DNA of 7,512 nt from Xanthobacteraceae bacterium (lineage in GTDB: Bacteria; Pseudomonadota; Alphaproteobacteria; Rhizobiales; Xanthobacteraceae). Positions 1 through 6,965 of this stretch are shown piece by piece. Position 1 is the stretch's first letter. Each line of letters begins with the position of its first letter. Where the stretch lies: NCBI GenBank assembly GCA_030039655.1, contig JASHVC010000529.1, positions 1 through 7,512 on the forward strand. Direction: 5' to 3'. The position numbers were made by a program, and so were the translations under genes. A model generated the notes under the pieces. The model saw nothing but the letters and a program-made list of their open reading frames with translations. It searched no databases and was not told the origin of the DNA.

Positions 1-1467
1 CTTCAGCCACGGCACGAAACGCGCCGGCGCTTCCTCATAGGTCGCGGACGGCAATGACGCCGCCCGATAGCCAAGGCGATGCAGGCGAATGCCCAGATCG
101 GCATCCTCTGTGACGTTGTGCGGGTCCCAGCCGCCTGCGTCGCGCAACACGGACGTGCGGAAATGATTGGACGAGCCGCCAAGCGGGAAGGGCAGCTGCA
201 AAGCTGTAAATCCGGGAAGCAGAACGTCGAATTGTCCGGCGTAATCCGCCGTGAACATGCCCGCGAGCCAATTGTCGGCGGTGTTGTCGATGGTGAGGCT
301 GGCCTGCAGGCAGGCAAGCCTCTCGTCGCCGGCCATGAATGCGGCGACGGCGCGCCGCAGCTGATTGGGTTCGGGCGCGTCTTCGGCGTCAAACACCACT
401 GTGTACTCGCCGCGCGCCAGCGCCAACGCGACGTTGAGCGCCTTCGGTTTGGTGCGCGGCCCAAACCGCGGCGCCGTGATGATTTCGAACGGCGGCCCAA
501 GGTTGAGGCGGGCCAGCGCTAGCCATGTGGCGTTGTCGTCCGGTTCGAGGACGAATTTCACGTCAAGCTTTTCGATCGGATAATCGAGCGCACGGATGGC
601 GTCGACTAAATCGCCCACTACACTTGCCTCGCGGTAGAGCGCGCAGATGATGGTGTAGATCGGAAGCTTGTCGTCATCGATGCGGACGGACCGTCGCGGT
701 GAGGGCCGCGCGCACAGCGCGCTCCACAGCCGCAGCCCCGCCGCCGCCAGAAAGACCGCGCACAGCAGCGTGCCGATGGTCTTGATCGCCGCCGCGCCGA
801 CCAGCGGCAGGATCGCGATTGTGAGTATCAGCAGTGTGGTGATGACGAAGGACGTCCAGATACGCGGCCGCGGCGCGCTAGACAGCAGCGGCTGGGTACG
901 GCGCAGACTATCGGCCGCCTGCCGCCCGAGCGTCTTCGGTGTGTAGCGCGCGACGAATTGACAGAGCTGCTCCGAGGATGTGAGCCAGAACGGCGGTTGC
1001 CCGGGTGCCTCCCGCGCGTTGGCCAGATGGCGCGCGACCAGGCCTTGGGGAGCGATGATCCAGACCGTCTTGCCGTCCTGCTGCAGCGGCAGCAATCCGG
1101 TGACCGCAGCCTGGATCAGCTCGGCATTGTCGAGCGGGCACTGGGCGCGGGTGACTTGCTCGAGGTGCACGTACGATGTGCCGAGAGATGCCGCCAAGGC
1201 CGCCAGGTAGGCTTCTTCCGAGATGGCGTTGGCGTAGATGAGCACTCGGTCGGCACCGAGCCCGATGGCCAAGGCGCGGTTTTCCGCGGCGGCGAGAACA
1301 GACTGGGGCAGAAGGGCGCGGAGGCAGTCGATTTCCGGGCAATCGCTCGGTTGTGAAGTTGGTTCTGAATAGTCCAATGCGGGGCGCGGGCTTCCTCGCC
1401 ACCGATCCACGCGCTCTTCCAGCGCGCGGCGGCGGGCCGCTGCCCCAATAAAGCCACCAGGCGCCAC
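1..1467 (-). CDS. GT2 family membrane glycosyltransferase (cellulose-synthase-like), C-terminus off the left edge
   Basis: This is a processive-type inner-membrane glycosyltransferase that would move sugar from an NDP-sugar to a polysaccharide or lipid acceptor. The frame is open for 489 codons to base 1. Residues about 50-185 form a soluble domain resembling the N-terminal domain of type II secretion ATPases (MshEN-like), a pairing I recall from rhizobial homologues. Two membrane helices follow (about 203-222 and 224-245). The GT-A domain starts near 268 (YTIICALYRE) and shows the FDAED metal/nucleotide motif at 359-363 and the catalytic-base motif TED at 453-455. The QxxRW motif expected just after FVPWLK (484-489) lies outside the window, as do the C-terminal helices. 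The start is the GTG at 1467-1465. A stop lies five codons upstream in frame, and a GGGG stretch lies about 8 bases before the start. A downstream GTG (residue 20) is possible. The sugar and product are unknown. Family assignment is firm; the N-terminal domain name is less so. Confidence 0.9.
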   Translation of the reverse strand, partial: MAPGGFIGAAARRRALEERVDRWRGSPRPALDYSEPTSQPSDCPEIDCLRALLPQSVLAAAENRALAIGLGADRVLIYANAISEEAYLAALAASLGTSYVHLEQVTRAQCPLDNAELIQAAVTGLLPLQQDGKTVWIIAPQGLVARHLANAREAPGQPPFWLTSSEQLCQFVARYTPKTLGRQAADSLRRTQPLLSSAPRPRIWTSFVITTLLILTIAILPLVGAAAIKTIGTLLCAVFLAAAGLRLWSALCARPSPRRSVRIDDDKLPIYTIICALYREASVVGDLVDAIRALDYPIEKLDVKFVLEPDDNATWLALARLNLGPPFEIITAPRFGPRTKPKALNVALALARGEYTVVFDAEDAPEPNQLRRAVAAFMAGDERLACLQASLTIDNTADNWLAGMFTADYAGQFDVLLPGFTALQLPFPLGGSSNHFRTSVLRDAGGWDPHNVTEDADLGIRLHRLGYRAASLPSATYEEAPARFVPWLK

Positions 1468-1611
1468 TGATTAAGCCCCAAGCGATTTCAAGAAACTTGC
1501 AAGAAACTTGGAAGAAACAAACTTGCGGGAACTGGATGGCGCGCCTTTGTTATCTCGACTTTTTGCCGCGCCCCCGGTATGCGGCTCAGTACGCGCTAGG
1601 ATCGTGAGTTT
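1468..1611. promoter_or_regulatory. Divergent intergenic region between the glycosyltransferase and binding-protein genes
   Basis: This 144-base stretch must hold the promoters of two divergent genes. I find no convincing -35/-10 pair for either. Its clearest content is the 11-bp repeat array listed separately. AGGA at 1598-1601, 10 bases before ATG 1612, is the likely ribosome site of the binding-protein gene. Confidence 0.5.
1489..1525. repeat. Tandem 11-bp repeat CAAGAAACTTG (two perfect copies, one degenerate)
   Basis: CAAGAAACTTG occurs at 1489-1499 and again directly adjoining at 1500-1510. A third related unit, GAAGAAACAAACTTG, lies at 1511-1525; it has the same ends but four extra bases. 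Each perfect unit is a short inverted repeat (CAAG, three bases, CTTG). The period is close to one DNA helical turn. The array lies 22-58 bases upstream of the glycosyltransferase GTG, so it may be a cluster of operator half-sites or repressor sites for that gene. The role is inferred; the repeat itself is plain in the sequence. Confidence 0.6.
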
Positions 1612-2526
1612 ATGCAACGCAGAATAGCGACCTCTCGCAAGCCACACGAGTCGGCTGCGATGCGGCTATGCCTGATCGCCTGTGTGATCTGTGGATTACT
1701 GTCAGGTGTGGCCGTCATGGGCGCCGCCTCGGCGGCCGATGACGCCGGTGTGCAGCTGCGCGGCGTGGTGGTGCCAGGCTTCTGGGATCCGCGCCGGCGG
1801 CCGGAGCGGCCCGACCTTTCGCGCATCCAGAGCATTCGTTTCCTCACGGACGTTGATTATCCGCCGTTCGACTATGCGGGGCAGGACGGCAATCCGGTGG
1901 GGTTTAACGTCGATCTGGCGCGCCTGATCTGCGATGAGGTCAAGGTCGGCTGCACCATCCAGGCACGGCCGTTCGATACGTTGCTCGATTCGCTCAACGA
2001 CAATCGCGGCGACGCGGTCATTGCCTCGATCGCCGCGACGCCGGAGACACGCGCCCGCGCCGACTTCAGCGATCCCTATTACCGTACCCCCGCGCGCTTC
2101 GTGGCGCGCCTCGATAATCCGATCGGCGACGTGCTGCCCGAACTGGTCGCCGGCAAGACAATTGCGGTGGTCGCCGGAACGGCGCACGAGGCCTATCTGA
2201 AAGAGATGTTTACCCAAGCCGATGTGCGTTCCTACGCGAGCGCCGCCGACGCGCGCACGGCGCTGAAGTACAAGCAGGTGGACCTGCTGTTTGGCGACGG
2301 CATCGCGCTGTCGTTCTGGATCAACGGCACCGACTCTGGCGGTTGTTGCGCCTTCCGCGGCGGGCCCTTCCTCGACAGCCGCTTCTTCGGCGAAGGCGTC
2401 GGCATCGCGGTCAAGCGTGGCAACGACGTGTTGCGCCAGGCGTTCAATTGGGCGCTGTTCCGCCAATGGGAGAAAGGGAGCTACACGGACCTTTGGCTCC
2501 GCTATTTCCCCATCAGCCCGTTCTGA
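1612..2526 (+). CDS. Periplasmic amino-acid-type substrate-binding protein (SBP_bac_3 family)
   Basis: This 304-aa protein is a solute-binding protein of the polar amino acid ABC uptake class. A signal peptide covers about 17-41, with a hydrophobic core in MRLCLIACVICGLL and a likely cleavage after ASA, so the mature protein should be periplasmic. The first lobe shows YPPFDY (83-88), GFNVDLA (97-103), and Arg147 followed by DFSDPYY (151-157), the usual ligand-carboxylate site. The second lobe holds VVAGT (186-190) and Asp229 in VDLLFGDG. Cys107 and Cys114 have the spacing of the Cys38-Cys45 disulfide known in HisJ/LAO proteins. An unusual CysCys pair lies at 245-246. ATG 1612 is chosen for AGGA ten bases upstream; Met17 (1660) is the alternative and gives a more compact signal peptide. 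No permease or ATPase lies next to it, so the partner and ligand are unknown. An environmental-sensing or non-transport role is possible. Confidence 0.88.
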   Translation: MQRRIATSRKPHESAAMRLCLIACVICGLLSGVAVMGAASAADDAGVQLRGVVVPGFWDPRRRPERPDLSRIQSIRFLTDVDYPPFDYAGQDGNPVGFNVDLARLICDEVKVGCTIQARPFDTLLDSLNDNRGDAVIASIAATPETRARADFSDPYYRTPARFVARLDNPIGDVLPELVAGKTIAVVAGTAHEAYLKEMFTQADVRSYASAADARTALKYKQVDLLFGDGIALSFWINGTDSGGCCAFRGGPFLDSRFFGEGVGIAVKRGNDVLRQAFNWALFRQWEKGSYTDLWLRYFPISPF

Positions 2527-2584
2527 TCACTTTCGTACTTTCTCGCGTTGCAAATTAACGCTGCCGATCCGCGCTAGCCCGTGG

Positions 2585-2869
2585 TTATTTGTCGCTGGCT
2601 TTGTCGGCCGCGGGGTGGCCGCTTGCTACTCCTTCCGCGCGGCCCACAAAATCCCAAGCGAATCGCTCACTGAAGCCGGCGAGAAAGCCAAGCGTCCACA
2701 GAATATATAATGCTCTTTTCGCGTTGGAAGCGTCGGCAGTGGATCCTGTAATTCTGTCAGATATACTTTCGAGCCACTCCGGCTTCAGAAACCCCAAGAT
2801 TAAGATGTTTCCTTCAAGCGTCGCGAGAATGAACACCGAGAGTACGACGCCGATCAATGGCTTCAACAT
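2585..2869 (-). CDS. C-terminal half of an amber-split membrane protein, or small coupled membrane protein
   Basis: This 94-aa ORF starts at an ATG two codons after the TAG that ends the 224-aa ORF, and in the same reading frame. The two therefore look like one protein interrupted by a stop. A membrane helix lies at about 4-27, and a second hydrophobic stretch at about 52-65 leads into GFLAGFSERFAWD (61-73). I recall that motif near the C-terminus of uncharacterised bacterial membrane proteins, where it follows other helices in one chain. The tail (about 76-94) is hydrophilic. No Shine-Dalgarno sequence is visible before this ATG, so translation would depend on termination-reinitiation or readthrough from the upstream ORF. 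It converges on the binding-protein gene with a 58-base gap. Function unknown. Confidence 0.6.
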   Translation of the reverse strand: MLKPLIGVVLSVFILATLEGNILILGFLKPEWLESISDRITGSTADASNAKRALYILWTLGFLAGFSERFAWDFVGRAEGVASGHPAADKASDK

Positions 2870-2875
2870 TGCAGT

Positions 2876-2878
2876 CTA
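2876..2878 (-). other. In-frame amber codon (TAG) interrupting a 322-codon frame
   Basis: On the minus strand the frame reads FAMF-TAG-Thr-Ala-Met-Leu-Lys-Pro. The codons either side stay in the same phase from 3550 to 2585, so removing this one stop would give a continuous protein of about 321 residues. It may be a nonsense mutation, a sequencing error, or a natural split with reinitiation at the ATG two codons on. Confidence 0.75.
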
Positions 2879-3550
2879 GAACATCGCGAAGGGATCGAGA
2901 TCACGTACACGAGAAAATTCATTCAATCGAGTTGCGATACTTACGATACCGCCAATGAGCGCAGCGCCTGTGATGACTGTAAGCGCTGAGCCATCCAAGA
3001 AAAAGATTTGCGTTATGAGGCCTCCTTTTAGGGCAGTGAGGACGACGTGACTAAGAACGTAGAAGAAAATCATAAGCAGCGTCCAGAGGATGAACGCGAT
3101 TGCAAGCGCGGTTAAGACAAGGCCCACTGGGCTGCCCGCGCTTATCTTAGCAAGTGTCCGAGTGAACCAGCCTCTTTGGCGGTATATCTCAATTTGCAAA
3201 TTCAAGCGCTCGTCGCGTGCTAAAATAAGTTGAGGTTCTGCGGCAATGAGGCAATCGATTATAAACGTAAGCTGATCGTAGGCACCGGTCACGTACAGAT
3301 TGCGCGAGCGAATTTTCTCGGCTTGCTGCAGCGCCGCTGATAATTCTTCAGCAATTTCGTCTTTCACAACGTCTTGAGAGCGAACTTTGGCGCGAATCTC
3401 TTTTAGCTGGTCATAGGTCAGGCAATCATCGGCCCCCAAACTTGCAGCCTGCAAACTCTCCCTCAACCGACCGAGCACCCCAGGAGCGGGTCCACCCGCG
3501 CCGGGCTGGTCCATGGCGTCCTCGCCGCCCACGCGTTCGCCGCTCGTCAT
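2876..3550 (-). CDS. Uncharacterised membrane protein with N-terminal helical cytoplasmic domain (upstream half of split frame)
   Basis: This is a 224-aa protein of unknown function. Residues 1-25 are Gly/Pro-rich and probably disordered. Residues about 42-125 are charged and helix-prone (YDQLKEIRAKVRSQD, EIAEELSAALQQAEKIRSR) and look soluble. A long hydrophobic segment spans about 142-174 and a second helix about 187-207, followed by SIATRLNEFSRVRDLDPFAMF and an amber stop. The same frame continues after the stop with more membrane segments, so the full product was probably about 321 aa with a cytosolic front and a multi-helix back. The start ATG 3550 is supported by GGGGG nine bases upstream, and an in-frame TAG lies a short way before it. 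Base composition is lower in GC than the neighbours (about 42-45% in counted lines here against 68% in a lysK line), suggesting acquisition. A sensor, channel-like effector or accessory membrane factor are all possible; nothing in the sequence decides. Confidence 0.7.
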   Translation of the reverse strand: MTSGERVGGEDAMDQPGAGGPAPGVLGRLRESLQAASLGADDCLTYDQLKEIRAKVRSQDVVKDEIAEELSAALQQAEKIRSRNLYVTGAYDQLTFIIDCLIAAEPQLILARDERLNLQIEIYRQRGWFTRTLAKISAGSPVGLVLTALAIAFILWTLLMIFFYVLSHVVLTALKGGLITQIFFLDGSALTVITGAALIGGIVSIATRLNEFSRVRDLDPFAMF

Positions 3551-3745
3551 AAAGGTCGTCCCCCTGTAGGCGATCAGCCAAACCTAATTCACGCGCCATT
3601 TGCAAATAAATCAAGTCTCGTCCAATGGTAGAAAAGCTAAATTGATCCTGTCGTCTGGCCTTGCTGATGGTTGGCCGAGAGCGGCTACCAACAGATTTGA
3701 CCGGCATCTTGCCGCTACCTAGTGTCCGCGCCGCGGAGCCTACGC
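3551..3745. promoter_or_regulatory. Divergent intergenic region between the split membrane gene and lysK
   Basis: This 195-base region is AT-richer toward the membrane-gene side. It holds the predicted lysK promoter at 3697-3725. On the minus strand it holds the GGGGG ribosome site of the membrane gene, nine bases before ATG 3550. I could not settle on a minus-strand -35/-10 pair. A 93-codon minus-strand ORF (3426-3707) crosses it and is discussed among the rejected items. Confidence 0.4.
3697..3725 (+). promoter_or_regulatory. Predicted sigma70-type promoter of lysK
   Basis: TTGACC (3697-3702) and TAGTGT (3720-3725) are separated by exactly 17 bases. The predicted transcription start, near 3732, precedes the GGAG ribosome site at 3735-3738 and ATG 3746. 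The upstream GTG at 3722 would lie inside the -10 element, which argues against it as the start. This rests on pattern matching only. Confidence 0.35.
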
Positions 3746-5383
3746 ATGTGCAGTGCGATACTTGAAAACCTCTCTGACTTGCGCGAACTCGCCGAGCAAT
3801 CGCACGCCTGGCCGTTCGAAGAAGCGCGCAAGATCGTGGCGCGGCTCGCCAAGCGGCCGAAGGACGAGGTGATCTTCGAAACCGGATACGGGCCGTCCGG
3901 GCTGCCGCATATCGGCACGTTCGGCGAAGTGGCGCGCACCACCATGGTGCGCCATGCCTTTCGGGTCCTAACAGGCGACAAGATCAAGACGCGGCTGATC
4001 GCATTTTCCGACGACATGGACGGGCTGCGCAAGGTTCCCGACAACATCCCCAACAAGGAGATGGTGGCGCAGCATCTGGGCAAGCCGCTCACCGAGGTGC
4101 CGGATCCGTTCGGCACCTACCCGAGCTTTGCCGCGCACAACAACGCGCGCCTGCGCGCGTTTCTCGACCAGTTCGGTTTCGAGTACGAATTCATGTCGTC
4201 GACCGACTGCTACACATCCGGTCGCTTCGACGCCGCGCTGCTCAACGTCTTGCAGCACTTCGAAGCCGTCATGGCGGTGATGCTGCCGTCGCTGCGCGAG
4301 GAGCGCGCCGAAACCTACTCGCCGTTTCTGCCGATCTCGCCCCGCACCGGCATTGTGCTGCAGGTGCCGGTGGTGGCGCACGACGCGAAAGCCGGCACGA
4401 TCACCTACGAAGATCCGGAAACCAACGAGCACGCGACCACGCTGGTCACCGGCGGCCGCTGCAAGCTGCAATGGAAGCCGGACTGGGCCATGCGTTGGGT
4501 CGCGCTCGGCGTCGACTATGAAATGGCCGGCAAGGACCTCATCGATTCCGTCAAATTGTCGAGCCAAATCTGCCGGGTGCTTGGGGGGACGCCGCCGGAA
4601 GGCTTCAACTACGAGCTCTTCCTCGACGAGAACGGCCAGAAGATTTCCAAGTCAAAGGGCAATGGGCTCACCATCGAAGAGTGGCTGCGCTACGCCAGCC
4701 CCGAGAGCCTGTCGCTGTTCATGTATCGCGAGCCGAAGGCGGCCAAGCGGCTCTACTTCGACGTCATCCCACGCAACGTCGACGAATATCTGCAATTTCT
4801 CGACGGCTACGAACGGCAGGGCGCCAAGGAGCGGCTAAGCAATCCGGTCTGGCACATTCATAACGGCGCGCCGCCCAAGGCCGACAATCCGATCCCGTTC
4901 GCTATGCTGCTGTCGCTCGTCACCGCATCGAACGCGGAGAATGCCGATACGCTGTGGGGCTTCATCGGCCGTTACCGGCCGGGCGTGACCAAAGACACGC
5001 ACCCGCATCTCGGCAAGCTCGTCGACTACGCCATCCATTATTATCGCGACTTCGTGTTGCCGACGAAAAAGTTCCGTGAGCCAACCGAGGCCGAGCGTGC
5101 GGCGCTCACGGACCTGCGCGAAGCGCTCTCGCAACTTCCGTCCAATGACCCTGCCGAAGAGATTCAGAACGTGGTCTATGAGGTCGGCCGCCGCGAGCCA
5201 TTCCTCGACCAGAAGAAAAAGGCCAAGGACGGCAAGCCGGGCGTGTCGCTTGATTGGTTCAACATGCTCTACCAGGTGCTGCTCGGGCAGGAGAAGGGCC
5301 CGCGCTTCGGCTCCTTCGTCGCCGCCTACGGCATCCAGAATACGATCGACATGATCGACGGCGCGCTCGCGCGGTCAGCGTGA
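3746..5383 (+). CDS. lysK: Lysyl-tRNA synthetase, class I
   Basis: This cytoplasmic enzyme joins lysine to tRNA-Lys using ATP. It is the class I (archaeal-type) form found in most alphaproteobacteria, unrelated in fold to the class II LysS. The Rossmann catalytic core shows the HIGH-type motif in [13 protein letters not shown] (49-61), [14 protein letters not shown] (89-102), [13 protein letters not shown] (239-251) and the KMSKS-type loop KISKSKGNG (299-307). The C-terminal part (about 320-545) is the helical anticodon-binding region. From ATG 3746 the protein is 545 aa, a normal family length. I chose this start because GGAG (3735-3738) lies seven bases upstream. GTG 3722 would add eight residues but has no ribosome site and overlaps the predicted -10. 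No second lysine synthetase is visible here. The product is essential if it is the only one in the genome. Identification is very secure. Confidence 0.97.
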   Translation: MCSAILENLSDLRELAEQSHAWPFEEARKIVARLAKRPKDEVIFETGYGPSGLPHIGTFGEVARTTMVRHAFRVLTGDKIKTRLIAFSDDMDGLRKVPDNIPNKEMVAQHLGKPLTEVPDPFGTYPSFAAHNNARLRAFLDQFGFEYEFMSSTDCYTSGRFDAALLNVLQHFEAVMAVMLPSLREERAETYSPFLPISPRTGIVLQVPVVAHDAKAGTITYEDPETNEHATTLVTGGRCKLQWKPDWAMRWVALGVDYEMAGKDLIDSVKLSSQICRVLGGTPPEGFNYELFLDENGQKISKSKGNGLTIEEWLRYASPESLSLFMYREPKAAKRLYFDVIPRNVDEYLQFLDGYERQGAKERLSNPVWHIHNGAPPKADNPIPFAMLLSLVTASNAENADTLWGFIGRYRPGVTKDTHPHLGKLVDYAIHYYRDFVLPTKKFREPTEAERAALTDLREALSQLPSNDPAEEIQNVVYEVGRREPFLDQKKKAKDGKPGVSLDWFNMLYQVLLGQEKGPRFGSFVAAYGIQNTIDMIDGALARSA

Positions 5384-5495
5384 TTTCCACGCCTTTTCGA
5401 TCACCTCTGCCCGCCTTGCATGGCTTGCCGCCTGCCCCTTTCGGCGCGCTGCAAAGCGGATAAGCTCGCCGGCCTCGCCGATCCTGTGCGATTGA
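5384..5495. other. Intergenic gap between lysK and the TauE/SafE gene
   Basis: These 112 bases show no clear terminator hairpin with a T tract and no promoter with acceptable spacing. The two genes may therefore be transcribed together. Nothing else is recognised here. Confidence 0.3.
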
Positions 5496-6236
5496 ATGTC
5501 CATCCTCACGCTCGCCCTGCTCGGGTTCACCATTCTGGTCTCGTCCTTCATTTCCGGCGTGTTCGGCATGGCCGGCGGGATGATCTTGCTGGGCGTGCTG
5601 CTCAATTACTTCGATGTCCCGAGCGCGATGATCCTGTTCTCGATCATCCAGCTCTGCGCCAACGCCTGGCGCGCTTATCAGTGGCGGCAATACGTGCGCT
5701 GGCCCATTTTTCTCGCTTACGGCTTCGGCGCTTCCGTGGCCTTCGCGGCCATGTACGCGATCGCGTTCGTGCCCAACAAGATGATGGTCTATTTGAGCCT
5801 TGGCATGATGCCGTTCGTGATCGAAGCTTTGCCGCGCACCATGCGTCCCAACATCGAATGGCGCGGCGTGCCGTTCGTCACCGGCGTTCTGACCACGGTC
5901 ATTCAGGTGCTGGCCGGCGTCGGCGGACTCTTTCTCGACATCTTCTTTCAGAAGAGCATGCTCGACCGCAAAACCACGAACGCCACCAAGGCCACGGTGC
6001 AGTCACTGAGCCACGCGGTGCGCGCGGGCTATTTCGGCTCGCTATCGGGCCTGGCGAGCGTGCCCAAATGGGCGCTGGCGCCATCCATCCTGCTGGCGAT
6101 CGGCGCGACGTCGCTGGCGCCGCTTATCATCGAGCGCATGACCGATCATGGCTATAGGCAATGGACGCGCGCCATCATCTTCGCGGTCAGTACGGTTTAT
6201 CTGTTCCGCGGCGGCATGCTGTGGTGGCGAGGGTAG
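5496..6236 (+). CDS. TauE/SafE (TSUP) family membrane transporter
   Basis: This 246-aa inner-membrane protein belongs to the family whose characterised members export sulfite, sulfoacetate or other organosulfur anions. It has the family's two-repeat design. The first half opens with a helix and SGVFGMAGGMILLGVLL (20-36). The second half repeats this as TGVLTTVIQVLAGVGGLFLD (129-148) and continues with ATKATVQSLSHAVRAGYF (163-180). About seven to eight membrane helices can be drawn. The start ATG 5496 has no good Shine-Dalgarno sequence; the 112-base gap after lysK shows no clear terminator or promoter, so co-transcription with lysK is possible. Substrate cannot be told from sequence: no sulfur-metabolism gene is adjacent. 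It ends 11 bases from the convergent S24 regulator gene. Confidence 0.9.
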   Translation: MSILTLALLGFTILVSSFISGVFGMAGGMILLGVLLNYFDVPSAMILFSIIQLCANAWRAYQWRQYVRWPIFLAYGFGASVAFAAMYAIAFVPNKMMVYLSLGMMPFVIEALPRTMRPNIEWRGVPFVTGVLTTVIQVLAGVGGLFLDIFFQKSMLDRKTTNATKATVQSLSHAVRAGYFGSLSGLASVPKWALAPSILLAIGATSLAPLIIERMTDHGYRQWTRAIIFAVSTVYLFRGGMLWWRG

Positions 6237-6247
6237 CTTCCCGGCGC

Positions 6248-6877
6248 TTACTGACTCGCCCAAAGAATGCGGGCGATCCACAGTACGTCGGAGCCCGCGA
6301 GCGTGCAGTCGGGGTCCGCGATGTTCAGCGATTTCAGTTCGATGGTCTTCGCAGTGCGGCGCTTGAGTTCTTTGACCAACACCTCGCCGCCCCTGGTCTT
6401 GATTACGACGCGGTCGCCGCGGCGGATCGGCGCTGAGGGCGAGACGAGGATCACGTCGCCGTCCCGGTAGGCCGGCTCCATGGATTGCCCGGACACTTCC
6501 AGCGCGTAGGCGTGCTCGTCGTTGACCGAGGGAAATGCGATTTCATCCCAGCCGTTGCCGGCTGGAAAACCGTCGTCGTCGAAATTGCCGCCGGCGCCGG
6601 CCTCCGCAAAGCCGAGCAACGGCACCGCGTGCACCGCCGCGGCGCCTGATTGTTCGATCAAGGTCACGAAAATGTCGAAGGGCGTGCTGGTTGCCGTCAG
6701 CGCCTTGGCGATCGACTCGGTCGACGGCCAGCGGGTGCGGCCCTGGGGCGTGACGCGCTTGGATCTGTTGAATGTGGTGGGATCGAGCCCCGCGCGCCGC
6801 GCCAGCCCGGACGCGGATAGACCAGCGCGTTCCGCCAGGCGGTCAATGGCCGACCAGACCTGCGCGTGCGTGAGCAT
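6248..6877 (-). CDS. LexA-like transcriptional regulator: HTH plus S24 peptidase domain
   Basis: This 209-aa protein combines an N-terminal DNA-binding domain with a C-terminal self-cleaving serine peptidase domain, the design of LexA, CI and related repressors. The helix-turn-helix lies at about 12-41 (LSASGLARRAGLDPTTFNRS). The S24 domain has the nucleophile Ser132 in SGQSMEP and the general base Lys169 in EVLVKEL. Their spacing of 37 equals that of Ser119 and Lys156 in E. coli LexA, so the catalytic pair is intact. An Ala-Gly bond suitable for autocleavage lies in FAEAGAGG (A93-G94 or A95-G96). The DNA-binding half is of the Cro/CI-like type rather than the winged helix of LexA, so this is not the SOS repressor itself. 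ATG 6877 is chosen because GGAG lies eight bases upstream; GTG 6883 is only two bases from it. It is divergent from DUF952-pyrD. Targets are unknown; autoregulation is likely. Confidence 0.9.
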   Translation of the reverse strand: MLTHAQVWSAIDRLAERAGLSASGLARRAGLDPTTFNRSKRVTPQGRTRWPSTESIAKALTATSTPFDIFVTLIEQSGAAAVHAVPLLGFAEAGAGGNFDDDGFPAGNGWDEIAFPSVNDEHAYALEVSGQSMEPAYRDGDVILVSPSAPIRRGDRVVIKTRGGEVLVKELKRRTAKTIELKSLNIADPDCTLAGSDVLWIARILWASQ

Positions 6878-6932
6878 CAACACTACTCCACGGTCCCGCT
6901 ACGGCGGCCGCCACGCCGGTCTCCCCAAGGCC

Positions 6933-6962
6933 ATGATAGGAATTTACTACCTGCAGGCTCAA
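6933..6962 (-). promoter_or_regulatory. Predicted promoter of the S24 regulator gene
   Basis: On the minus strand TTGAGC (6962-6957) and TATCAT (6938-6933) are 18 bases apart. The expected transcript start, near 6926, leaves a leader of about 50 bases before ATG 6877. The -35 element ends four bases from the palindrome at 6966-6981. Pattern-based only. Confidence 0.35.
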
Positions 6963-6965
6963 GTC

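Noticed and set aside
908..1481. Two minus-strand ORFs (908-1402 and 1116-1481) over the glycosyltransferase front
   Set aside because: The third frame is open from 1467 to base 1 and encodes the recognisable glycosyltransferase; these two are low-complexity shadows.
1702..2466. Long minus-strand ORF of 254 codons opposite the binding-protein gene
   Set aside because: Arg/Ala/His-rich antisense shadow in GC-rich DNA; the plus-strand frame has a signal peptide and family motifs.
2545..2561. Hairpin GCGTT-7-AACGC after the binding-protein gene, as a terminator
   Set aside because: The stem is only five base pairs and no T tract follows.
3426..3707. A 93-codon minus-strand ORF ([10 protein letters not shown]...) overlapping the front of the 224-aa gene by 125 bases in another frame
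   Set aside because: Its last third is Arg/Gly-rich shadow of the other gene, the overlap is large, and it would occupy the divergent promoter region. The first 55 residues look protein-like, so a remnant of a lost upstream gene cannot be excluded.
3968..4567. Minus-strand ORF of 199 codons opposite lysK
   Set aside because: Antisense shadow, rich in Arg, His and Val, over a gene that carries both class I synthetase motifs.
5420..6157. Plus-strand ORF of 245 codons overlapping the TauE/SafE gene
   Set aside because: Arg/His-rich out-of-frame reading of a clear membrane transporter.
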